DNA of 5,007 nt from RGIG9115 sp045648165 (GTDB taxonomy: Bacteria > Bacillota > Clostridia > UBA1381). Position 1 is the stretch's first letter, and each line of letters starts with the position of its first letter. Under the pieces are notes generated by a model. The model saw nothing but the letters and a program-made list of their open reading frames with translations, was not told the DNA's origin and did not search any database. Positions 1-5,007 of the stretch are shown one piece after another. The position numbers and the translations under genes are program-made. Location of the stretch: positions 1 through 5,007 of the forward strand of contig JAZRNL010000001.1 in the NCBI GenBank assembly GCA_045648165.1, given 5' to 3'.

Positions 1-266
1 GAATTAATTCGCTGACGTTGGATTTTCTTAATAAATACAATCTTCCTTACAGTCTCCGCGATGAATTTATAGAAGGTATTGACAAGGTTATAGACCGTGA
101 TGTTGATATCTTCATCGGAAACCACGTATGGAATAACAAAACTGACGAAAGATACCAAAAACTTATTGCAGGCGATAAGGACGCCTTTGTTGATAAAACT
201 CAGTGGAAAAATTTCCTGAACGGTGTAAAGAAAGAATTCGCGGACTTAGTTGAAAAAGGAATGTAA
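1..266 (+). CDS. C-terminal part of a probable metallo-beta-lactamase-fold hydrolase (5' end outside the window)
   Basis: The reading frame is open from the left edge (first full codon at position 3) and ends at TAA 264-266, giving 87 visible residues, so only the C-terminal quarter or third of the protein is present. A TTG at 18 could be read as a start, but the frame continues upstream without a stop and no ribosome site precedes it, so it is most likely an internal Leu. The visible part contains a hydrophobic strand followed by the motif IFIGNHVWNN (His codon 123-125). This resembles the last metal-binding His strand of MBL-fold hydrolases, which in anaerobe members often reads GNH followed by a polar stretch. 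The downstream segment with DKTQWKNFLNGVKKEF resembles the C-terminal helix of the same proteins. The N-terminal HxHxDH motif that would settle the family is outside the window, and the substrate is unknown. The gene converges on the AraC-type regulator. Confidence 0.6.
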   Translation, partial: INSLTLDFLNKYNLPYSLRDEFIEGIDKVIDRDVDIFIGNHVWNNKTDERYQKLIAGDKDAFVDKTQWKNFLNGVKKEFADLVEKGM

Positions 267-314
267 CAAAAAAGTACACTTTGGGGACTGTCCCCAAAGT
301 GTACTTTTTTGTTA
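264..314. terminator. Perfect 51-bp palindrome, copy 1 of an intergenic repeat; likely bidirectional intrinsic terminator
   Basis: Two 25-nt arms (264-288 and 290-314) are exact reverse complements around a single central T at 289. The RNA would form a very long stem with a GC-rich GGGG/CCCC tip, an A6 run on the left (268-273) and a T6 run on the right (305-310). It therefore resembles a rho-independent terminator in both directions, which suits its place between two converging genes. The TAA of the left gene (264-266) and the reverse-strand TAA of the regulator (312-314) are the outermost triplets of the palindrome. The core 268-312 is identical to 4534-4578. The stem is longer than an ordinary terminator, which suggests a dispersed repeat (REP/MITE-like) recruited as a terminator. 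Confidence 0.85.
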
Positions 315-1211
315 ATCGGAATACCATTTTAAATAATCTCTTGGCGTAGCTCCTGTTTCTCTTTTGAATGCGGCGGAAAAATATGCCTGACTTGAAAAAC
401 CTGTGCGGAGAGCCGCTTCATTTACACTTGCTCCGCTTTTTAAAAGAATAATAGCGTGATTGATTTTTAACTTAATAAAATGCTTATGTATGCTCAGATT
501 TGAAAATTCTAAAAATATCTTTTTCAATGTGGTTGTGCCCACGTTGCAGTAAGATGCAATTTCAGGAGTGGTAAGCTTCTCCGAAATATGCTCTGTCATA
601 AAGAAAACCGCTTTTCTGTAAATTCCTGCGTAAAAAGAGTCGGTTTCTACAACAACGTTTTTGGTGTTATATAAATCAAGAAACAGTTCCTCTATATAGT
701 TTACTACTGTAGCTGTATCGGTTGTATTTTTCCCGAATGCAAGAAGAGGTCTTATATAGTCGTAGTTTATATATTCTGCTTTTTGACGGGCAATTTCTTC
801 TTCTGTGAAAGGATTGTTTTTTATTGCATTCATAGAAAAATCAATTATTTTTTCCATGATTTTCATTTGATTTGAACTTAATTTATATACTGTATCGGAT
901 GCAAAGTCTTCAGGACAATTTTCCAATGAGAAGGTAAAGTAAAACAAATCAGCTTTTTTGTCGTTCTCAACGGCGTGATGAAATTCTAACGGCTTGTAAA
1001 AAATAAGGTCGCCTTTTTCCATATTGTAAACCTTGCCGTCAACGCAGTTGCAAACATTCCCATCCTTGAGGTAGATGCATTCCCAGAAATCATGAGATTC
1101 TCCTACGTAACGCTTGTTAGCGGGGATATGTGTTCTATGAAACATTGTATAAAGTTTATCTATTTTAAAAGGCTCCGTCACAAAGAACGGTTTTATTTCG
1201 TAATCCAGCAT
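312..1211 (-). CDS. AraC-family transcriptional regulator with N-terminal cupin sensor domain
   Basis: This 299-residue protein has the usual length and layout of sugar-type AraC/XylS regulators. Residues about 12-130 look like a cupin/AraC-binding sensor: His40 and Glu44, a beta-rich stretch with a conserved-looking GD turn (67-68), then PLEFHH (74-79). Residues about 205-299 are the DNA-binding part. The first helix-turn-helix is around 213-236 (LTTPEIASYCNVGTTTLKKIF). The second, around 262-293, carries the family signature GFSSQAYFSAAFKRETGATPRDY. The start is ATG at 1211, because the minus strand has GGGAGGTG at 1223-1216 with good spacing. A longer frame from TTG at 1271 has no ribosome site and would run through the operator repeats. 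It is transcribed divergently from the secreted phosphoesterase and probably activates it, and perhaps itself, through the direct repeats at 1241-1275. The ligand cannot be told; a sugar or glycan product is a guess from the family. Confidence 0.93.
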   Translation of the reverse strand: MLDYEIKPFFVTEPFKIDKLYTMFHRTHIPANKRYVGESHDFWECIYLKDGNVCNCVDGKVYNMEKGDLIFYKPLEFHHAVENDKKADLFYFTFSLENCPEDFASDTVYKLSSNQMKIMEKIIDFSMNAIKNNPFTEEEIARQKAEYINYDYIRPLLAFGKNTTDTATVVNYIEELFLDLYNTKNVVVETDSFYAGIYRKAVFFMTEHISEKLTTPEIASYCNVGTTTLKKIFLEFSNLSIHKHFIKLKINHAIILLKSGASVNEAALRTGFSSQAYFSAAFKRETGATPRDYLKWYSD

Positions 1212-1215
1212 AAAG

Positions 1216-1223
1216 CACCTCCC
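1216..1223 (-). promoter_or_regulatory. Ribosome binding site of the AraC-type regulator
   Basis: On the minus strand this reads GGGAGGTG, followed by four bases and then ATG at 1211. It is a strong Shine-Dalgarno match and decides the start at 1211 over the upstream TTG at 1271. Confidence 0.8.
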
Positions 1224-1240
1224 GCAAACAGAAAAATGTA

Positions 1241-1275
1241 TAAGCGTCCAAAAACATAAATAAACGTCCAAAAAC
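1241..1275. promoter_or_regulatory. Two direct repeats, probable AraC-type operator
   Basis: TAAGCGTCCAAAAAC (1241-1255) and TAAACGTCCAAAAAC (1261-1275) match at 14 of 15 positions with an exact period of 20 bp, about two helical turns, so both lie on the same face of the DNA. AraC/XylS proteins typically bind such tandem half-sites. The second repeat ends three bases before the -35 box of the rightward promoter, the place expected for an activator that contacts sigma. The repeats also lie in the region upstream of the regulator's own start, so autoregulation is possible. Binding by the neighbouring regulator is inferred from position. Confidence 0.7.
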
Positions 1276-1278
1276 GTA

Positions 1279-1308
1279 TTGATTTATAATTTTTGTGTGT
1301 GGTATAAT
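1279..1308 (+). promoter_or_regulatory. Sigma-70/SigA-type promoter for the secreted phosphoesterase gene
   Basis: A -35 box TTGATT (1279-1284) is followed after 18 bases by a perfect -10 box TATAAT (1303-1308). TGG directly before the -10 makes it an extended -10 promoter. Transcription would start near 1315, leaving a leader of about 47 nt before ATG 1362. The -35 differs from TTGACA at its last two bases, and together with the adjacent direct repeats this suits an activator-dependent promoter. I saw no equally good promoter on the minus strand for the regulator. Confidence 0.72.
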
Positions 1309-1347
1309 CATAATATAAATTGATTAATCTGTCAAGGAGTATGCAAA

Positions 1348-1353
1348 AAGGAG
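1348..1353 (+). promoter_or_regulatory. Ribosome binding site deciding the start at 1362
   Basis: AAGGAG lies eight bases before ATG 1362. An earlier AAGGAG at 1334-1339 is only one base from the in-frame ATG 1341, too close to serve it, and a TTG at 1320 lies almost at the predicted transcription start. ATG 1362 also gives a compact signal peptide n-region (MTKK). Confidence 0.75.
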
Positions 1354-1361
1354 AGAGGAAA

Positions 1362-4300
1362 ATGACAAAGAAAATTTTGAGCCTTATGCTTGCCCTTTCT
1401 ATAGTAATTTCGGTAGGTAGTTTTTCTGCTTTTGCGGAAGATACAGAAGCTACTGTTGATGAATCGGTTCAGGCGGTGGCAGATGCAATTACTGCAGAAA
1501 TGCTTACGCAGGATAATGAACCTGCACATCTTTTGACAAAGAATCTTGATATGTCCCTTGATGGAGATATTACTCTTCCAGAGGGCGTATCTGTAGCTTT
1601 TTTATCAAGCGATACCTCGCTTATCGCAAATGACGGCACAGTGCGAAGAACCTCTGCTTACGACGGCGATGCAAAAGTTATCGCTACAGTAAGTAAAGAG
1701 GGAAGTGCCTCTGTTACAAAAGAACTTTCGTTCACAGTTCTTAAGACAGAAAAAACAGTTTATTATTCGGAAAACTTCTATTCTCCCGAAAATGCAGATA
1801 AGGAAATAGTAAACTACAATAGTGTATCGGCTAAAAACGAAAGCAGTTTTCTTGACTGGAATTACAGCAATACCAGAACAAATTTTTCGTCAAATGTAAG
1901 CACGAAACTCATAAGTGACGTTGACGGCTATGCCATTGATTATAAGCGTGTGAATACTGAAGTCGGAAGTCAGTTCGACCTTGTAAAGCCTCTTGATATT
2001 TCAACAGATGCAGACGTTGTTACCTTTTCTGCTACGATGAATCTTGTCAGCTGGGGCAGTGGTACTCCGAGAATTGATATGTACCTTTTCGGAACAGACA
2101 CGGATGGCAATAATAAAAAAATTGTAGAAATCCGTATGTCTACAGACAGATTCTATCTTTTCAATCCCACGGGACAGCCGACAGACTTTACAAAAAGTAC
2201 GGCTTGTACAACGGCAAATATTGGTAGAGGCGTGAATAAAACCATTGAAATAGAGATAAACTACCGCACAAATACATACAAAGTATATTCTAATGGTGCA
2301 CAGGTGGGCGTGGAGCACAACCTTCCCGAGTATGACCTTTCAGTTAAGTTGAAATCTCTGCAGATTGGTATGATAAGACATAATCTTTCTCCTGCGGAAT
2401 TCAAAATCAAGGATATTGCAGTTTACAGTGAAAAAGCATCAGGATTAAGATATGAGGATTTCACGGATGAAGCACCGAGTGCAATTACAAAAAGTCTTAA
2501 TCTTCCGACCATATTCAACGGAAAAGCTGTTGTGTGGGAAAGCAGTAAACCGGAAGTAATTGCTCCCGATGGTACTGTTACAAGAAATGCCGAAAACAAC
2601 GAAGTTATCTTAACTTCTAAAATTGACGGTGAAGCGGACAAGACCTTTAAATTCAATGTTCTTTCAAACAGAGTAAGTACATCATATTGGCTCAGCAGTG
2701 AAAACTTTGAGCGTGCAAATGCTTTTAAATCAATATGGGGTACCGGTAACGGCGGTGGTAACGGTGTTGAAATTGACGGAGTAAAAGATGCCGACCTTAC
2801 CTTCAATCACGTTGTTGTAGATAAGGGCGAGGATGGTGCATCCCGTGTGCTTTATCTGCACCGTGCAAATGAGGACCAGACCAAGAGATGTTATGGCCTT
2901 TCGCCAAAGTATAAGGCTGTTGACGGCAGCTATTCAAATGGTCTTATAACAGTTTCGGCAGACTTGTGCTTCGATTTTGAAGAGGGGCAGACACCTTCCT
3001 ATATTGTAGACTTCTGGGAAAGAGGTAACGGTGGTGGTGCAACTCTTGTTAAATTTGACTACCTGGCAGAGGCTCTTACAATAAACACCTATGACTATGC
3101 AGTGAAGCTTCCCGAAAGCGGTCAGTGGTTTAATATTAAGGTTGTTATTGATACCAAACGTGAGTTGATGGAAGTATTCATTGACGGAAAAAGCGTTCTG
3201 GGATATGAAACCGAAATGACCAATACCTGCTCACACGACTATTACGGAACAAGTCTTCCGTCGGGAAAAGTTCCGGGATTTTCAGGAATATTCTTCAACT
3301 GTAATACGGCAGATACCGGTATGTATATGGATAACCTTGCTCTTTATACGATAAATGATGAATTGTATAAGTCCGATGTGGCAGAATACGGATTTTATAA
3401 CAGAAAAGAGCCTGTCGGGGATTATGACTTCTCCCTTGCAATCGTGGGGGATATTCAGAAAACTACTTATTACTGGCCTGAAAAGCTTCCAAAAACATAC
3501 AACTGGATTGCAGAAAATGCAGAGGCGAAGAATATAGCCCGTGTAATAAGCCTCGGCGATATTACCGACAAGGATACAAAAGAAGAGTATGACGTTGTTA
3601 AGGATGCATTCAGCGTTCTTGACGGAGTTGTTCCTCACTCGATTATACGCGGTAATCACGACGTTGCAAACTTCGACAAATATATTTCTTATGAAGAATA
3701 TAAGGATACCATTGACGGAAGCTATGACGAGTCCATGAAAAATACCTACACTCTCTTTGAAGCGGGTGGAAGAAAATATATGCTTCTTAACCTTGACTGC
3801 GGTGCAAAAGACCCTATGCTTGAGTGGGCAAACGAGGTTGTTGCAGCTCATCCTGATTATAATGTAATTGTTGCAACGCACCTTTATATGCGTGAAGACA
3901 GACAGCTTATTCCTCATTGGTACGGCGTTGATAACTACGGTCAGAACAGCGGTGTTGAAATCTGGGAAAACTTTGTGAAGCATCACAAAAATATCGTTAT
4001 GTTGCTTTGCGGTCATATTGCGGCAGATACCGTTGTTATGAATGAAAGAGTTGGCGTAAACGGAAATGTTATCAAGGAATTTCTTATTAATCAGCAAACT
4101 AATGATACTACATACGAAGGCTCGGGCCTTGTGACAATGTTCTACTTCTCTGAAGATGGTAAGAATATTCAGGTAGAAACTTATTCAACAACGTACGAAG
4201 CTTTCTATCGTAAAGACAATCAGTTTGAGTTTGAAGTTGAGGTTGTTGCACCAAAAGAGCTTTCGATGGAAGTTACAGACTTCAGCCAGAATTCCCTGGA

Positions 4301-4523
4301 GGCATCAATCACGATAACTATGAGTGATGATGCAGATGGAGCTGTTTTAGTTGCAGTATATAATGAGAATCATAAACTTGTGGGTGTTAAGAGGTGCCAA
4401 GCACAAAGCGTGATTAATGCAGAACTTGATACTTTGGACACGGTTAAATATGTAAAAGTGTTCTGCGTTGATTCGTTGACAATGAACCCTGAATGTGCTA
4501 ATGCATCGGTTGAAATTAAATAA
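1362..4523 (+). CDS. Large secreted multi-domain calcineurin-like metallophosphoesterase with Ig-like and lectin-like modules
   Basis: This 1053-residue protein should be exported. It has a Sec signal peptide (KK at 3-4, hydrophobic core 5-18, AFA at 23-25 before Glu26) and no lipobox Cys. Residues about 37-127 and 359-434 resemble atrophied bacterial Ig domains (LP...SSDTSLIANDGTVRR and LP...WESSKPEVIAPDGTVTR). Each is followed by a beta-rich segment like a concanavalin A/LamG-type lectin fold (about 132-356 and 440-664). Residues about 688-950 form a calcineurin-like phosphoesterase domain: GDIQ (696-699), GDITD (732-736), GNHD (764-767), ATH with His840, and GHIA (884-887). The usual DxH is DxQ and the usual GHxH is GHxA, so two metal-1 ligands are altered. 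Residues 965-1053 are a beta-rich C-terminal domain of a kind seen at the ends of clostridial surface proteins. No LPXTG, SLH or dockerin is visible, so it may be released or held by its lectin-like modules. Phosphoester hydrolysis outside the cell is inferred from the family, and the substrate is unknown. It is probably under control of the divergent AraC-type regulator. Confidence 0.88.
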   Translation: MTKKILSLMLALSIVISVGSFSAFAEDTEATVDESVQAVADAITAEMLTQDNEPAHLLTKNLDMSLDGDITLPEGVSVAFLSSDTSLIANDGTVRRTSAYDGDAKVIATVSKEGSASVTKELSFTVLKTEKTVYYSENFYSPENADKEIVNYNSVSAKNESSFLDWNYSNTRTNFSSNVSTKLISDVDGYAIDYKRVNTEVGSQFDLVKPLDISTDADVVTFSATMNLVSWGSGTPRIDMYLFGTDTDGNNKKIVEIRMSTDRFYLFNPTGQPTDFTKSTACTTANIGRGVNKTIEIEINYRTNTYKVYSNGAQVGVEHNLPEYDLSVKLKSLQIGMIRHNLSPAEFKIKDIAVYSEKASGLRYEDFTDEAPSAITKSLNLPTIFNGKAVVWESSKPEVIAPDGTVTRNAENNEVILTSKIDGEADKTFKFNVLSNRVSTSYWLSSENFERANAFKSIWGTGNGGGNGVEIDGVKDADLTFNHVVVDKGEDGASRVLYLHRANEDQTKRCYGLSPKYKAVDGSYSNGLITVSADLCFDFEEGQTPSYIVDFWERGNGGGATLVKFDYLAEALTINTYDYAVKLPESGQWFNIKVVIDTKRELMEVFIDGKSVLGYETEMTNTCSHDYYGTSLPSGKVPGFSGIFFNCNTADTGMYMDNLALYTINDELYKSDVAEYGFYNRKEPVGDYDFSLAIVGDIQKTTYYWPEKLPKTYNWIAENAEAKNIARVISLGDITDKDTKEEYDVVKDAFSVLDGVVPHSIIRGNHDVANFDKYISYEEYKDTIDGSYDESMKNTYTLFEAGGRKYMLLNLDCGAKDPMLEWANEVVAAHPDYNVIVATHLYMREDRQLIPHWYGVDNYGQNSGVEIWENFVKHHKNIVMLLCGHIAADTVVMNERVGVNGNVIKEFLINQQTNDTTYEGSGLVTMFYFSEDGKNIQVETYSTTYEAFYRKDNQFEFEVEVVAPKELSMEVTDFSQNSLEASITITMSDDADGAVLVAVYNENHKLVGVKRCQAQSVINAELDTLDTVKYVKVFCVDSLTMNPECANASVEIK

Positions 4524-4533
4524 AAGGGAATGT

Positions 4534-4576
4534 AAAAAAGTACACTTTGGGGACTGTCCCCAAAGTGTACTTTTTT
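4534..4576. terminator. 43-bp perfect palindrome, copy 2 of the intergenic repeat; likely bidirectional terminator
   Basis: Two 21-nt arms (4534-4554 and 4556-4576) are exact reverse complements around T4555, with A6 at the left edge and T6 at the right edge. The 45 bases 4534-4578 are identical to 268-312. The palindrome starts ten bases after the stop of the phosphoesterase gene, as an intrinsic terminator should, and serves the converging gene from the right equally well. The outer bases differ from copy 1, so the palindrome is shorter here. Confidence 0.85.
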
Positions 4577-4586
4577 GTGGATTTTT

Positions 4587-4645
4587 TGTAGGGAACGACC
4601 TGTGTGTCGGTCCGCTTTTCGGCAAGAGCAAGCACTTGCCCTACA
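4587..4645. repeat. Short repeat element with TGTAGGG/CCCTACA terminal inverted repeats (MITE/REP-like)
   Basis: A 59-bp segment starts with TGTAGGG (4587-4593) and ends with its exact reverse complement CCCTACA (4639-4645). Inside are an imperfect CGAC/GTCG stem (4596-4609) and a GGCAAG/CTTGCC stem (4621-4626 with 4635-4640). The ends, and the alternation of GNCC- and GGNC-like words, resemble short TGTAGGGGC-type repeats that I recall as widespread between genes in Clostridia. Only one copy is in the window, so the repeat identity rests on structure and recall. It lies 26 bases beyond the stop of the minus-strand deacetylase gene. Confidence 0.5.
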
Positions 4646-4671
4646 TTATGTAAATAAATATGCCTTTTTGG

Positions 4672-5007
4672 TTAGCAGAAATTTTTAACCCAGGGGAAAA
4701 GCTCTTTCACATTGTCTTTTGTGAGTTTCTTGCCGTATTCTGAAAGCTGGAATGCTTCAGCAAAGAGAGTTCCACGTGCTTCTTCGCCATACTGCTTTAC
4801 AAGAAGGTCACGATACTTAACAGCACAGGTTGCTTCGCGGTATTCGGATGCAGCGCTAATGCGGTTGAAATCAAGGTCTTCCAATGTAAGAAGTGTTCCG
4901 TCTCGGGGAACACGTGGACAATGAAGCCATTCGAGGCGTTCCTTCGGATCGGCAGGAACCAAGTCCGCAACACCGTCTACATAGGGAAGCCACTCATACA
5001 TCTGCGA
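4672..5007 (-). CDS. C-terminal part of a probable PIG-L/LmbE-type deacetylase (5' end outside the window)
   Basis: The minus-strand frame is open to the right edge and stops at TAA (4674-4672), giving 112 visible residues. The Met at 5001 is preceded in frame by Ser-Gln and has no ribosome site in view, so it is taken as internal. The visible part has SQMYEWLPYVDG near its beginning, then DPKERLEWL and, near the end, a GTLFAEAFQLSEYGKKL stretch. From memory this order (SQ-x-YEWLPW, PxDPxxRxEWL, YAEAFExxEYGR) matches the C-terminal region of bacterial PIG-L-family deacetylases, zinc enzymes that remove acetyl groups from N-acetylglucosamine-type sugars. The zinc motif near the N-terminus is outside the window, so the call is moderate. 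The gene converges on the secreted phosphoesterase, and terminator-like repeats lie between them. Confidence 0.55.
   Translation of the reverse strand, partial: SQMYEWLPYVDGVADLVPADPKERLEWLHCPRVPRDGTLLTLEDLDFNRISAASEYREATCAVKYRDLLVKQYGEEARGTLFAEAFQLSEYGKKLTKDNVKELFPWVKNFC

Noticed and set aside
1212..1271. Extension of the AraC-type regulator to a TTG start, adding 20 residues
   Set aside because: The extra residues (MDVYLCFWTLIHFSVCGRCF) are not typical for the family, no ribosome site precedes the TTG, and the extension would overlap the operator repeats, whereas ATG 1211 has a strong site.
1237..1271. Minus-strand promoter for the regulator using TTGGAC (1271-1266) and TATACA (1242-1237)
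   Set aside because: The spacer would be 23 bases, too long for a standard promoter, and alternative boxes match poorly, so the regulator's promoter is left unassigned.
1320..1361. Upstream TTG 1320 or ATG 1341 as start of the phosphoesterase
   Set aside because: TTG 1320 is only a few bases after the predicted transcription start, ATG 1341 has an SD just one base away, and both would put extra charged residues before a normal signal peptide.
3282..4097. Long open frame of 271 codons on the minus strand inside the phosphoesterase domain
   Set aside because: It lies fully antisense to a frame with clear catalytic motifs, has a Cys/Ile/Asn-rich composition with no recognisable domain, and I saw no promoter or ribosome site for it. 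It is a coding-sequence shadow.
268..4578. Paired palindromes read as a CRISPR remnant
   Set aside because: There are only two copies 4.3 kb apart, with genes between them and no spacers or cas genes.
268..4578. Composite transposon bounded by the two palindromes
   Set aside because: No transposase is encoded between them, the copies are too short to be insertion sequences, and no target duplication is visible. Kept only as a dispersed-repeat observation.
4712..4924. Plus-strand 70-codon frame within the deacetylase fragment
   Set aside because: It is antisense to the better supported minus-strand frame, is Ser/Arg-rich, and has no ribosome site or recognisable domain.

Overview
The window looks like a chromosomal stretch from a low-GC, Gram-positive anaerobe of the class Clostridia, probably a gut or rumen Oscillospirales/Lachnospirales-type organism. 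The evidence is AT-leaning coding sequence with strong AGGAGG-like ribosome sites, a typical clostridial Sec signal peptide ending in AFA, a large secreted multi-domain protein built from atrophied Ig-like and lectin-like modules, and short palindromic intergenic repeats of a kind common in these genomes. This assignment is inferred from sequence style and was not tested by a search.

Layout: (1) 1-266, plus strand, the C-terminal end of a probable metallo-beta-lactamase-fold hydrolase. (2) 264-314, a perfect 51-bp palindrome that contains the stop codons of both converging genes and should act as a bidirectional terminator. (3) 312-1211, minus strand, an AraC-family regulator with an N-terminal cupin sensor and a C-terminal double helix-turn-helix. 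(4) 1212-1361, a divergent intergenic region with two 20-bp-spaced direct repeats (TAARCGTCCAAAAAC) directly upstream of a good extended -10 promoter that reads to the right. (5) 1362-4523, plus strand, a 1053-residue secreted protein: signal peptide, two Ig-like plus lectin-like units, a calcineurin-like metallophosphoesterase domain and a C-terminal beta-rich domain. (6) 4534-4576, an exact second copy of the palindrome core, followed by a different short repeat at 4587-4645. (7) 4672-5007, minus strand, the C-terminal end of a probable PIG-L/LmbE-type deacetylase.

The central unit is a divergent regulator/effector pair. The AraC-type protein probably senses a small ligand, perhaps a sugar or glycan breakdown product, and activates the secreted phosphoesterase from the direct repeats next to its -35 box. 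The pair is bracketed by identical terminator-like palindromes at both convergent junctions, which insulate it from its neighbours on both sides. The most notable points are this paired repeat, the operator/promoter arrangement, and the loss of two expected metal-1 ligands in the phosphoesterase active site. I found no clear evidence of a wholly new defence or mobile system, and there are no RNA genes, CRISPR arrays or transposase genes in the window.
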